From Dipteris shenzhenensis (lineage: Eukaryota; Polypodiophyta; Polypodiopsida; Gleicheniales), in assembly GCA_047967505.1 (NCBI GenBank), contig CM106540.1: a DNA stretch of 64,000 nt; one strand, 5' to 3'. The notes beneath the pieces were generated by a model. It searched no databases. It was not told the origin of the DNA and saw only the letters and a list, made by a program, of their open reading frames with translations. Of the stretch, positions 1 through 12,089 are shown piece after piece (positions within the stretch are counted from its first letter, which is position 1; every line of letters starts with the position of its first letter). The translations under genes and the position numbers were made by a program.

Positions 1-751
1 ACACAATGCTCTCATCATTGTTGTCCTAAACTGCACTTCTGGCCCTTGTTGCCAGAGGTAACAACTCCCCTAGACCGATTTGATTTCTATAGATAACGTT
101 GTGCTGCGGTTGTCTTTACCCAATGAGTATGGTAAAGATGGCGATGGCGGTGATAGATGGAGCGAGCTTGTTATCGATCTTTTCCTTGTAATCCACAAAC
201 ATCGTAGATTGCTTGCTTAGTTTTTGAGAAGCCAGTGTCAACCATTTCTTCAAACAAACACACATAATGCCCTTGAAGAGATAAGGCTCTTTGAAAGAGG
301 TGACTTGTTGTTTGAGAATCTATATGTTGATTTGGATTGAAGATGAGGTTGGACAAATGGTCATCAATGGTGAGGGACACCTCTAGGATTATTGCTAAGG
401 CTTCACTATATTTTGCACTTTCCTTGAGTGTTTTGTCATAACCGCCTTGCACAATTGATGCATGTTTGTCGAAGGCTCTTATGAGTTTTTCCTATCTTGT
501 CCATTTGATTTTAGAGTTTCTATTGATTAACGGCCAATTGCGAGGAGCATCTGCACTATCTGGATCATGATGATTGGCATCCCACAGGTAGCGACGGGAT
601 ACTGCATCAAAGGTGGAATCCATGCAAAAGGAAGATGGAGCTTGTAAGTATCCAAGGAGGTACTTTTCATTGAGTAGCTTTGGTCTATGCCAAGTAGGCT
701 ATGGCTCCAATTTGATGCTGATGTCTAGAGTGATTTGTACTTGGTGGATAC

Positions 752-1588
752 TCATTGAAATTCGAGAGAGTTCCCATCCTCCTCTGACTGCATGTTTGGG
801 TATTGCCTACAAAAATCACCTATGGGATTACCAAGCATGGGAATCTTATCTGTATCTTGTTGCAACTCCCATGTGGGTGTACGAATTGGATTATCCAATT
901 CTTGAAGCTCGTTGATGGAATCATTAGTGGTGTCTTCCATTGAAAACTCAAGGGAGATCAGAGGAATATGTGGTCTTGGGGGAGAGGAAGAGGTTATAGA
1001 GAAAAAGCCTGAGGTCAAACCAAGTAGTGAATTGGAGAAGGTAGAAGTAGGGATGTTGGTGGAAAGTGGAGGGAGAGCAGGGCAAATGGATTTAGCAACT
1101 TGATAGTCCTCAAGGGATGGATTGTCAAGTGTTGGAAAAAAGTTAGGTGTAACTGGATGATAGGAGTTAGATTCTTGGATTAGGCAATAGTGTTGAGAGG
1201 CATGGGCAAAGAGGCATGGCAAGGAATATGGGTTAGCATGTTATTATGGAAAGTTATGGAGGATAGTACTGGAGTTAGGGAGGAATGTGCAAAGATCAGA
1301 ATAGAGAGTGGCAAGATAGGGGAGATTAGATTGAAAGTAGACTAGATATTCCTTTGCCAGATCTTTGTCACTTCTAGTAGGCATTGATAGCTTTAATGTT
1401 GGATTTTTCTGGGAGTTATATACCATGGAAGTTGCTAGTGATAATTGTAATAAGGGTAGGAGACCGGCTACTATGCAAAGAGGGGGGCTTCCCATCAAGC
1501 ATTCATATAGTAGTAATGCATCAGCCTTTGAGCATATGAGATTTGCATGCACTAAGAGACAGAACACATTCTTCTCATCTTCATCCAT
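752..1588 (-). pseudogene. Unrecognised decayed reading frames downstream of gypsy integrase
   Basis: Two open stretches in the same minus-strand frame (1588-1244 and 1222-752) are separated by a short interruption. I recognise no domain. The first has Leu-rich helical character; the second is polar, with Pro/Ser/Thr patches. They lie on the same strand as, and downstream of, the Ty3/gypsy integrase at 4.0-5.4 kb, so they may be remains of an extra 3' ORF of that retroelement. A further open stretch at 452-171 may belong too. Non-coding decayed repeat is an equally good reading. No function is assigned. Confidence 0.3.
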
Positions 1589-1747
1589 CTCCTGACATAG
1601 ATCTTAGAGAGTCTTTGTGCTTACTGATCTGGTCCAATCAAGACCAAATACTACATGTAACATTTTGATTTGCAAGTGTTTCCATAGTACGTGTATTCTT
1701 CCTTCAAGGTGATCCTCTTGTTGGAGGACTGCATCAAGCTCTTGGTA

Positions 1748-2245
1748 TTATGTAGTGATGCCTTGTAGCAAAAGATCTTGTGCTAACCCCTCCACATCAT
1801 CATCGGCTTGACCTAGTAGTTGAAGTTCCAACTTGGAAATTATTGCCTTTTGATTTTGCCACTCTATGCACTTGTCTTTATACTTACCCAGTGTGGAGGT
1901 GTTTACAAGCTTTAGACTATTGAATTGTTGAGCTGCTTTTGGATGCCCTAGCAATTGATATTTAAGCACGCAGAGTTCGAGAATCTCTTGCTCTTGAGCA
2001 TCTAGTTCTACTTTGGTGTTCACAAGTATCTCCCTTGATGCCATGCATTCCTTCTCTAGTGCTTGAATTTGATGTTTACCTTCTTTGAGGCTATTCTGCA
2101 ACTCATTATTTGTGTCTATTGTGGCATGTAGTTGATCCTCTTTAAGTAGTAATCTTTCATTTAAGTGCACAATTTCCTTCTTGATATCATCACAAGTGAC
2201 TTGCATTTGGGAGAGGGATAACTCGACCTCTTCCTTTTTGTTCAA
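1748..2245 (-). pseudogene. Coiled-coil ORF, possible extra 3' ORF of gypsy element
   Basis: A 165-residue reading frame begins MNKKEEVELSLSQMQ and is strongly helical, with a continuous heptad-like pattern of Leu/Ile and charged residues over roughly residues 1-150 (for example LNERLLLKEDQL and LEKECMASREILVN). That is a classic coiled coil. No catalytic motif is visible. It is on the integrase strand, between other broken open stretches at 2571-2356 and 3218-2709. The likeliest reading is a fragment of a longer coiled-coil protein encoded 3' of pol by this gypsy lineage. A degenerate host gene is the alternative. Coiled-coil calls from sequence are robust; the retroelement assignment is inference. 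Confidence 0.4.
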
Positions 2246-2708
2246 TGTATTAGATAGCTATAGGTGTTTTTCTTGAAGAGAATCCGTGGCTTGTTGAGAA
2301 TCCTTTCTACTTTCTGCTAGAGAATTTTGTGCAAAGATTTGTTGCTGCATTTGTTCTACCATGATTTCCTTGAGCTTATGAATTTCAGTCTCGGCACTTT
2401 GCAACTTGGTTTGGAGTGATGGGAGCATCTACCTTTCCATTTCCCTTTCATGCTCATCTGATGCCATGGTAGCAAATAATTGAGACCATTGTTGTAATTG
2501 TTGGCTGTGATGTTGTATGATCTGGAATGTGCTATGGCCTTGCTTGTATTGGACATACAGTTGTCTCCCATGTACCCGTGTAATTCTAATCTATTTCTTG
2601 AACAGCAGTCTATTGTATGGTGCCATTAGAGACATTTTGGGGTTGTGACTCTAGAGTCATGGAGTCGTCAATGTTGGTGACTTGTGATTTTTGAAGAGGC
2701 ATGCTATT

Positions 2709-3218
2709 TCACTCACTTGCAAAGTCATTATGTGGCATGGTCTCCTCTTGTATTTCCACACTCGAATCCTTCTGTTGTAGGAGCAAGACTGAACTGAGTT
2801 TCAGGATTCTTTGGCAAAGTTCCACATTGTCATTCTCTGGAATCTGTTCAGATTGTCGCCCATCCATGTTATCTGCAATGAGAGTAGGTAGAGGATCTAA
2901 TTCCCATTCTAGCGAAAATATCAATGTTTCAAAGTCCTCTATATCTTGTGTTGAGAGGGGTGTAGAGTCTTCCTCTTGATCTATTGCAAACCCAATTATT
3001 ATGGCCAATAGATGGGCAATGTAGCTTTTTCCATTATGTGTAGTGGGTACATAATTGGTTAGCAGCAGCAAGGATATGTGTTGAGCCCAATCTTGTAGTT
3101 TTTTTCTACAAAGGAGTGTAAGAGTTTTTACTAACATATACTTTTTTCTCATTCCTGTACGATTGAAAATGTCAGCCAAAAACTCAGTTGCCTCTTTGCA
3201 TATGGGATCCAGAATCAA
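2709..3218 (-). pseudogene. Unrecognised ORF fragment between coiled coil and integrase
   Basis: A 169-residue open stretch starts MILDPICKEATEFLADIF. Its first half is hydrophobic and helical (SLLLLTNYVPTT, HLLAIIIGFAI); its second half is acidic. I recognise no family. It has the same orientation as the integrase upstream and the coiled-coil stretch downstream but is in a different frame from the latter, so at least one frameshift or stop separates them if they were once one protein. A short stretch at 3571-3377 may be its upstream part. It is probably part of the 3' accessory ORF of a decayed gypsy element. Confidence 0.35.
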
Positions 3219-4011
3219 ATCATATCATGGCGTATTCCCCCGCTTTGTGACTTTGTGTTAGGTGGGAATAAATCTTGAATCTCAAAGAATCTTGCATCCA
3301 AATGTTTCTTTGGATATTCTTCTTATGCCTCTAGAAATGAGAAAGCGTCCTGCATAGTGGATCTACTGAGGTAGATCTATAAGGGCTTTTCTTTATATGT
3401 TACTGTGTCGTACTTATCTTTCTCCAACTCTCTGCTTTTATATGATGTTATGAATTGACAAATGTATTCTGTCATAGCAAGTGTTATTAAAAAGGATTTT
3501 ATCTTCTCAAAAAGACTTCCTAGACCCTTTGACTGCAAGAAGTTGTAAGCATCGGGTGACATGGCAAACATTAAGACTCGTGGCCATACAAGTTGTATTG
3601 TTTTATCTGTTGCAAGCTCTTTGTTGGTTTGTTCATCAAGGTGTTATGCACCTGCATCCTGCATAGTTAATTGCTCTACCTCAATTTCTCTTGACTCTAG
3701 GATCCTTAGGTTCTGTGGCATATCTTCTTGGCATGTTGCATTTATTTGCTCATCAGTATCACTATCCAAAACCACTAGCCATGGTCGTTTTGGTGCTGAC
3801 CTTTGGGTTGATGATTCTGGATCATGTCCTTCTTTAGGTTGGTGATTTGAGGAGGGCTGTTGAGGTTGAGGCTTGGGCCGTTTGGCATGATGTCACTTTG
3901 TCGATGGAGTTATAGGCCTTTTTCCCATCTTATTGGACTGTCTTCACCTTGGCATTTCACACATGAATCAAATAGTGCCAAGTCGGTGCCCGTGATACAA
4001 TCTAGTCCTAG

Positions 4012-5398
4012 CTACGGAAGACTTGGGGCCCCTAGATCTTCATTATTATCAGAGATGTCTTGCATGTTAATGTAGTGGCGCTTCAGTTGGCTCCCATTTA
4101 TTGTTGTTGTGAACTGGACTACATCTAGTGTTTCTAGCAGCACAGCTCCAATGGGGTTCATTTTTTTGACTCTATAAGGTCCTTGACCTAGAAATTTGAG
4201 CTTGCCCTTATGGACTTTGGTATTGTACAGCAAAACCAAGTCACCTTCCTTGATGTCTTTGTCTTTGAGGTTTCTATGAAACCATGCCTCCCTTCTTTGT
4301 TTTTCTGTTGTCATGGCATGGTAGGCAACTAATCTGGTCTCTGTATGCTTCTCTAATTGGCAGAGCCTTTCTTTCAGCGATGCATGATCTCCCATACGTT
4401 CTTGTAATACTATGCATAGACTGGTTATTACAAATTCTAGTGGAAACATAGCTTCAAGGCTGTACACCAATTGAAAAGGTGTATTTAATGTACTAACCTT
4501 GAGTGTGGTTCGGTATGCCCATAAGGCTACATTTAGTTCTTTTCCCAATCAAAACGCTTTGGTTCAACTACCTTGGTGAGGACAATGCATAATATTTTGT
4601 TGGTGGATTTGGCTTGTCCATTCCCTTGGGGGTAGTAAGGTGTGCTTTTTCTATGGATCACCATAAAGCCAAACAAGAGTTCTTGGATGACCTCCTCATT
4701 GACAAAATGTGTGTCTCTATCTGACACAATTTCAATGGGACATCCAAATTGGGTGATCACATTCTCATCCAAGAACCTTGTTGTGCTTCGGGCATCTACC
4801 TTTCTAACTACTTTAGCTTCAGCCCATTTGGTAAAGTAATCAGTGGCCTTAATGATGTAGCGTGCATGTGTTCCCTTTGTTGCTGGATGGATGGGACCCA
4901 CAAAATCAATCCCCCATTTTTCAAATGGTCTTTGTGCAACAACTGTTATTAGGGGATTGAAGTCCTTGTGTTGTGATTTAGTAGTCCATTGGCATACATC
5001 ATGATTTTGACATATTCATAAGCATTTGTTCAAATTGTTGACCACCAGTATCCTGCAAGGACTTTTCTTGATGTTGCTTTCCCTTGGAAATTTCCATTTG
5101 CAATGCCTTCATGGGCTTCATTGAGGATTGGCATGATCTCATGTGGCATCACACATCTCTTTAAAACCTGGTCCCTGCCCATCTTATATAGTTGCCCTAC
5201 AATGAGTTGATAGGGTGCAGCTTTGAGAATTAGTTTCTTGGCATCCACTGGTTTCATTTCAAGAGGTGGTCTTCCTACCATTAAGTACCCAATGATGTCT
5301 GCACACCTGTCAGGCACAGCATCTATTTGAAATAATGCGGCATCTGGTGTTGAGATATCGAGCTCCACTCGTGATGTGCCAGGGTGACCGTTGTGCAT
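4012..5398 (-). pseudogene. Ty3/gypsy integrase remnant (catalytic Glu changed to Lys)
   Basis: Three overlapping minus-strand pieces in different frames form an integrase. The first (5398-5030) ends in an H2C2-like zinc-finger remnant with the typical end VLAGYWWSTI. The second (4901-4533) has the catalytic core: Asp in ATDYFTKWAEA, Asp in IVSDRDTHF, and the NGQ motif. The third (4548-4012) has the core C-terminus (ALWAYRTT) and the C-terminal beta domain (EGDLVLLYN, GPYRV). The motif normally read NGQAE is NGQAK here, so the third catalytic acid is lost, consistent with GAA to AAA. At least two frameshifts separate the pieces. RT and RNase H are not recognisable upstream, where the copia LTR starts about 100 bp away. 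Confidence 0.85.
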
Positions 5399-5504
5399 TT
5401 ATGTCACCGACTTGTTAGCTGTAGATGTGGTTGGCACACCGCTCATGAATAATAGCTGGATGTACTCTAGTTAGTGGCTCAATTAGTATGCCACCTTAGT
5501 TAGC

Positions 5505-5690
5505 TGAGTTTGGTTTGAGACCCACATATAGGGTTCACCTATTCCTTTTGTACTTAGAGAGAGTACTTTTGGCTTTCACAACTAAGAAGAGGAAAACTAT
5601 TTTCAGTCTCCACCTTTGTGTGTATTCCCCCATTGTGTATGTAAGAAAGCTGCAAGTGAGACTCCTTACTTCTCTCCCACTCTCTTCACA
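5505..5690 (+). mobile_element. Copia LTR (5' LTR of the 5.5-9.7 kb element)
   Basis: The segment starts TGAGTTTGG and ends TTCACA, immediately before a perfect primer-binding site, as LTRs do. Its start is supported by a second copy at 30616: similarity between the two begins exactly at TGAG and is absent just upstream. That would make a very short LTR of about 186 bp, so a longer LTR is possible if the second copy is 5'-truncated at the same place by chance. No matching 3' LTR follows the truncated coding region. Confidence 0.65.
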
Positions 5691-5702
5691 TGGTATCAGA
5701 GC
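5691..5702 (+). promoter_or_regulatory. Primer-binding site (initiator tRNA-Met type)
   Basis: The sequence TGGTATCAGAGC directly abuts the LTR end CA. It is the standard complement of the 3' end of plant initiator tRNA-Met and primes minus-strand cDNA synthesis in copia elements. It fixes the LTR 3' boundary and the plus orientation. Confidence 0.9.
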
Positions 5703-6162
5703 TCGGTTCATGGTAAGGAGCTCAAGAAAGCAAACCAAGTTCACGGTGTCTTGGTAAGAGGATCAGTGTTGCTTTCTTTTTTCGAGTTTGGGAGCAAATC
5801 TCTGCAGGTAGCATAGCCGTAAAGTGCAAGAGTGCACTATCTCAAATTGGGATGCCCTTCGCAGTGTGGCAAGAGGGCAGTATATGCAGAAGTTTTTCAC
5901 AAGCACTCAGAAAAGTGCCGTGTTTTTTCTGTGCGACCACTGTTCTGCACGTCGGTGAAAAGTTACCGTAGAAATTGCATCACATGCCTGTGCGCAGAGA
6001 TATTGGGAGTGACAGAATCATTCTTATTGCCTATTGATGCATAATCGTCACTAGGAAGTGAATGTGTGGTGAAATACCTCTTTCTTCAATTTTACAGATT
6101 TGCCCTTGTGAGGCAGAAGTTGTGTTTTTTGCAGTGATAGAATATTTTTGCAGTGTTCTGTA

Positions 6163-9100
6163 ATGGCGTCTAATGCTATTTCACAGATAGTCACTGAAAA
6201 GCTTAACAAGAACAACTTCCAAGCATGGAAGTTTAGAATGATGAATTTCCTTAAGGGAAAAGGCTATTGGGAGTTCATTACTAGAGATGAACAAGAACCA
6301 GTTATTCCTAATGTTCCCAATCAACAGGAGTTGCAGGCATTTAAAGGCTGGCATGAGAGAGCCATAAAAGCTATGTACTAGTTGTCTATCAGTATTTTAG
6401 ATTCTATGATTGTGCATATTCAAGATGCAAGCATGCCGAAGGAGGCGTGGGATACTTTGACAAAAATGTATAGCATAAATATGCAAACCAGGAAAATGCA
6501 ACTCAAGCAGGAGTTGCATAATGTGCAGAGAGAAAATATGAGCATCAATGACTACCACATGAAGGTGAAGAAGATTGCAGATGCACTTGCTTCCATTGGG
6601 TTGCCAGTGGAAGATGATGATTTAGTTTCTATGACCTTGAATGGTCTAGGAAAGGATTATGCATAGTTTCGGACATCCATTGCCATCCGTGAGAATTTTC
6701 CTAATTTTGGAGAGTTGATTGCTCTTCTAATTTCTGAAGAGCGGAGAAATGGTGGTGCATCTTCTTCAGGAGGAACTTCAAAAGAAACTGTCTTCTACTC
6801 AAATGCTGGAAGAGGGAGAGGGAGAGGCAGAGGTAGAGCATGCCGATCTGGAGCAATGGCAAAAATCATAATATGCAGCAAATTCAAGAAAACTAGTCCT
6901 ATGGAGGAGGATGTGGTAACTTTAGAGGTAGGGGGAGCCATATCACGGAGTTCTGCAGGCACAGACGATCCTTAGAGGACTCAATGCATGCATGAGGACA
7001 CACTTGATTTCAGATCGGATGCCCTCAGAGTACCAGAGAAGGACCCTCTCAGCATACCAGAGTCTTCAAAGGATCGATGTTCACGATGACTCATGCAGCC
7101 AGGGCACAGCTTACACGAGGTCAGAGAGCTCTAGCCCCCGGTTAGAGCAACTATGCTTCCATTCACACTTCCAAGATTCCTGACGAAGCGATACACTAGT
7201 GAGCTCGACAACCATGTATGCAACACCCTTCTAGGGGAGTGATCTCCCATTGCACAACTGATTGGAGGAGATTTTAGAGATACAGTGGGCCAAAATGCAA
7301 ACAGCAATGTTGAATGCTACTACTATGGTAAAATGGGTCATATGGTTAAAGACTACTATAAAAAGCAAAATGACATCATGACTGGAAAATTGCAGCAAGG
7401 CAATTATGCATCCTCTAGTAGATAGGGTGATGACAGAAATGAGCATCTGTTGATGCTGCAGTACATGACCAATCCTGTGGCAAGTGCAGAAGAAAGCAAT
7501 GATGTGTGGTATGTTGACTCAGGTGCATCAAATCACATGACAGGTCATGCAGAATGGATGCAAGATGCAAGGAAAATGGAAAGACCAAGATTTGTGGAGA
7601 CTGGTGATGATACTGCACATCCTATTATGCAGATTGGTAAAATTCCTTTGTCTATGCAGGATGGAAAAAAGAAATACCTGTCTAATGTATTTCATGTCCC
7701 AAATATCACCAAGAACCTAGTTTCTATTGGTCAAATGGTTGAGCAGGGCTTGCAAGTCAGATTTAATTCTCATGGATGCTTCGTTGAGGATATGAAAAAT
7801 AAAGGTCGCTTGATAGCAAAAGGGAAGAAGAAAGGCAGGATGTTTACATTGGATGCGGACATGCCTGAATTGAGTGCAGCAATGTTTGCACATGGGACTG
7901 GTGTAGTTGCAGATATTAATATCTGGCATAAACGCATTGGTCATGTTAATATATAGCGACTTAAATTAATGTAAGCCCAAAATATTGTTGCAGGATTGCC
8001 TAAGTTCAAGGTTGCAAAAATGCATAAGGTATGTGAAGCCTGTCAATTTGGAACATAGGCAAAGAAACCATTTCCTAGACATGTTCAAGAGAGTAAGAGG
8101 CCATTGGAATTAATCCGCTCTTATGTGTGGACTACTAAAGCTGCATCTATTGGAGGCTGTCATTATTTTGTCACTTTTATTAATGACTACAGCAGAAAAG
8201 TTTGGGTGTATTTTATGAAAAATAAAAGTGAAGTGTTTAGGCATTTCAAAGATTTTAAAGCTATGGTTGAAAAAGAAACAGGCTTGCAAATAAAATGCCT
8301 AAGGTCAGATGGAGGGGGAGAGTACCTCTCAAATGACTTTGCAAGATTCCTATAGGAGCATGGCATAAAGCAGCAATATTCATGAAGTCATACCCCACAG
8401 TAAAATGGACTTGCAGAAAGGAAAAACAGGCATATTGGAGAGGTATCTCGTGCCATGCTCAATGAAAAAGACCTGCCAGATTATTATTGGGCTGAAGCAG
8501 TTGATACAGAAGTCTACATAATGAACAAGACTCCCACTATAGCAATACATGGCATGACGCCAGAGGAGAGGTATATTGGTAGGAAACTAGATATTTCTCA
8601 TTTGAAAGTTTTTGGTTGCATTGCCTATGTTCATGTGCCAGATGAGTTGAGATCCAAGTTGGATCCAAAAGCTGAGAAGTGCATCTTTATTGGTTATTCT
8701 CTATAGCAGAAAGGGTATAGATGATATAACCCTTCTACTCGTAAGTTTATAGTGAGCAAAGATGTTTTTGATGAGATGAACAGCTGGTATAAACCAGTAA
8801 ATGTGATTGACGATGTAGATGCACAAAATGGTAATGCTGCACAGAATTCACAGCAGCAATCACAAAATATTAGTGGACCTGTAGTGTCCTCTAATAGTGG
8901 TTCACATACTTCACCATGGACAAGCAGATTGAGATCATGAGGATCTCCTCAAAGCAATGCAGATAGTGGCATGCAAGTATCACGAAAAGGAAAAGAGGAA
9001 GTAGATCAGCCCATGGTTGATGTGAATGCAAGTCACTCTTATGTGGATGGTGAATCCAATGGCTCAAAACAGAGCCTTGATGATGAGTTGGGTATTCCTT

Positions 9101-9713
9101 CTGATGTTACACCCGGAGTAAGGAAACAAGGGATGTTTTGAGAGCACCTAGTAGTGAGCCTATTTTGGACAGGTCTACCAAAGTTAAGTATCCTATGGAT
9201 AGGCTGAAATATGATGGATTTACAACCATTCACTATGCCTATATGGTCAAAGTGATACATGAACCAGAACCCACTTCTTTTGAGCAAGCCATGGGAAAAG
9301 AAAAATGGGAGAAAGCCATGGATGAAGAACTGGATGCCTTGGAAGTAAATGCTACATGAAAATTGGTGCCTTTGCTTACAGACAAATGCAATTGGTTGCA
9401 AGTGGGTTTATAAGGTGAAGCACAATGCAGATGTTCTGTGAACAAATACAAGGCAAGATTATTTGTCAAGGGGTATGCACAGACATATGGCATTGATTAT
9501 GAAGAAACATTCAGTCCGGTTGCAAGGATGGCAACCGTAAGAGCAGTCATTGCTATGGCTGCATCAAAGGGATGGTCTTTACATCAGATGGATGTAAAGA
9601 ATGCTTTCTTGCATGGTGATTTGCAAGAAGAGGTCTATATGGAGCAGCCACCAGGTTATGTTCATGCTCATATTTACATAATGCCTTTGCATTCTAGGCA
9701 TGTTTCTAGGTGA
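6163..9713 (+). pseudogene. Ty1/copia gag-pol polyprotein, many stops, truncated in RT
   Basis: The start MASNAISQIVTEKLNK is the usual copia gag (UBN2-type) N-terminus. One frame then carries gag, an Arg/Gly-rich linker, a CCHC knuckle damaged to CYYYGKMGH...Y (two Cys to Tyr), protease (YVDSGASNHM near 7510), the pre-integrase motif (WHKRIGHVN) and the integrase core. The core keeps the second Asp (RSDGGGEY) and the Glu (NGLAERKNR), but the first acid is Tyr in IRSYVWTT. A frameshift near 9.1 kb leads into RT ([41 protein letters not shown]), which breaks off after QPPGYVHA. In-frame stops lie at 6379, 6664, 7423, 7954, 7972, 8056, 8353, 8383, 8401, 8704, 8722 and 8938. RNase H and a 3' LTR are missing. 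It cannot make a functional polyprotein. Confidence 0.93.
6935..7255. other. Anomalous stretch inside copia gag, probable insertion
   Basis: Gag reads as expected up to the Arg/Gly-rich linker (about 6930) and resumes before the zinc knuckle (about 7260). The roughly 320 bp between do not continue the frame, have several stops and read differently from both sides. It may be a small foreign insertion or a rearranged linker. No clear target duplication or terminal repeats were found, so the limits are approximate. Confidence 0.35.
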
Positions 9714-11480
9714 CCTTCACACAATAATAATCAATTTAGCATATCTTCTAATCAATTGTTCACTTTGTATCTGCATTGTTACTTTCCAAGAACTATTTTC
9801 AAGTGGTAGACTCCACATGTTTGATGATAATCATACGTTTTAGCATCCTCTCAAATCATGGATATTAATCAATAAGCAAAAAAGAGACTTGGATACTTTA
9901 ATTATATAAATCCAAACTTGCCATGCTATGACTCTGACATTGATTTATTCTAGAACTACTTTCCTCATCACTTTTCAAGAAGAGTTTCTAAGTGAACTCT
10001 ATGAGATCGAAAAGATTCCATTGGTGAAGACCCTTTGTGTAACATCCAAAACACCAACTACATTTCAAGACATTCTCTTAGTAATCTTCTAGGTGAGCAA
10101 TGATGTCTACTTAAACTTTAGCAAATGAATTTACTACAAAACAACAAATGAGTGTATCAGAAGTAACTATAGAGCCTTTTTATAGAGACCTTGTTGTGCT
10201 CCAATATGTCATGATTAGCTCTTGAATAAATCAAATTTTAATTATTCAGTCCCTCTTTGCATGCGATTGAGCATTTTCTATCCTAAATATATAGTGCAAA
10301 TAAGTTTTGAGCTAACAACAAGCAATCTAGTGAGGAAGAGAACAAACTCCTCAATTATTCAAACTCTTGCTACTTATGAACATGTCTCTCCTTCTTTCCC
10401 AAGTTTATCCCCTCATCACATCTCCATTAATCTAATATGTAGTGAGTTGAATTTCTAGGTGGTATATCAGCCCTTGATAATAGCCACACTGAATGTCCTC
10501 TAGAATGTTAATAAAACTTTTAGTGATGCTATGGCCTTTGGCATCACTATAATCATTAATGATTGTTTGCCATCTAATGTTTTCATTCATTTGTACATTT
10601 GAATTATATTGAACACAAGAGACACTAGAATGTAGTGCATGGGTTCCAAAATAGGAAATCTTAGTACCCAAAATGATGGGACTTAAAATCAGAACATGTA
10701 GTCTTGGAAGTTAGAACTCTATTAGAACAAGCAAGCACGAAATCGAAAAAATGTGCTAAAATTGGCTCCCACCCCTAAACCCCAAGATCTAACTTAGAAC
10801 CCAAATCCTTAAGCCTCGAAATTGGAACCACCATTCTTGGATCCCAAACTCAAACATTGGAACCCAAAAAAGGGCTCCTAGGAAAAGAGAGATAATTAGG
10901 TGAGCTTTTTCAGGCGAGGCGAGCTTTTTTGGGAACTTTTCTGTTTAGGCGAGCTTTTTCAAATTTTCATCAAATTTATTTTACATTACGCAAGATTTTT
11001 TAATCCAAAATAGGAAGGAAATACTGAACATTTGGCTACCATCTCAAGACCCAGCGTGCACGGTCTGAGGCTCAAAATAGTAGCATTAAAATGTACACTT
11101 AAACCATCCATATTCTTTAATTGCACTATGTACACAAAAATAATAAGCAAAATGGCATAACGTCCTTCAAGTTGAGGTTTAGCCAATGTACACTGAAACC
11201 ATCTTCTTTAACTACATTATTTACAATTTGCTCCATTTTTTTGCACATTTCTCATGCAAATTTTGCAACAAGAAAGATACGAAAAAAGTGTAAGCAAAAT
11301 GGTATTATGTCTTTCCAATTGAGGTCTAGCCAATGTCCATAAATCTTTTCCAAAACCAACATTCGATGCAAGATGCACAAACATATACATATGTAAGTGT
11401 ATATATGTACATGTTTATGCAACAACATGACATATGACCTTAGGTTATACCTTTTCCATAGTCAACGTGAGATACAAAAA
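9714..11480. other. No gene recognised; decayed AT-rich DNA with small repeats
   Basis: I see no recognisable coding sequence. About 10900-10965 contains the motif GGCGAGCTTTTT or close variants three times. About 11131-11200 and 11280-11340 are diverged copies of one sequence (shared core AAGCAAAATGG, then TAGCCAATGT), roughly 150 bp apart. The rest is probably decayed transposon. Confidence 0.5.
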
Positions 11481-11489
11481 GAAGTGAGA

Positions 11490-11918
11490 TTTTCCCTAAG
11501 ATACGTTTTCCCTACCCAATGCAATCTGCAACTCATGATCCCTTAGGATAAGTTGATGCACAAACATATACATGTCTGCATCCAAACAAAGCACCCTCAA
11601 AAATGCAAAGTATATATGCTTGCAAGCCAAGTATGCCTTCTTCTTGTCCACCCTATCTTGAAATTATGCACATGTGCATGTAGGTGTCTCCTTGATGGCA
11701 ACCACATAACTTGGAGTTTCAGCAAAAGGGTAGTCCAAACTCTGCACCACAAATGTCTCATGCTCCATGGATTTGACAACGTGTTGCTCAACAACACTTG
11801 CATGTAGTGCATATGCTCGCTCAATTCTTTGCCTTGTAGCCCTTGAAATCTTTGACCAGTAATATGGACGACGTCCTTCTGGGGTCATCATTGGGTTATG
11901 CTTGTGTTGTTCTGACAT
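11490..11918 (-). pseudogene. SWIM zinc-finger protein pseudogene (ZSWIM2/MEX-like)
   Basis: Read on the minus strand from 11918, the frame gives MMTPEGRRPYYWSKIS, then FVVQSLDY and SYVVAIKETPTCTCA. After one in-frame TAA it continues FQDRVDKKKAYLACKHIYFAF and LRVLCLDADMYMFV. The CTC ... CKH arrangement is the CxCx(n)CxH SWIM zinc-binding motif. The following hydrophobic FAFLRVL helix and a downstream ELQIAL stretch resemble plant and fungal ZSWIM2-type E3 ubiquitin ligases, which normally carry a RING domain after SWIM. No RING is visible here. The stop and missing RING make this a gene fragment. Mutator-type transposases also carry SWIM motifs, but the LRVL context fits the ligase family better. 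Confidence 0.6.
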
Positions 11919-12089
11919 TTCTTTGTCAACATTATGTTTCTCATCTTATTGTTCTTGTTCACCACATCGGTTGCACCCATCTGTCCCTTGTCCTAATGTA
12001 CTTGACATCATCTCTAGCTTGAACATAGCATTCATTATCATGTCCACCTCCATCTGTGTTAACAAAGTCCCCAATTATACTGGCCATGT

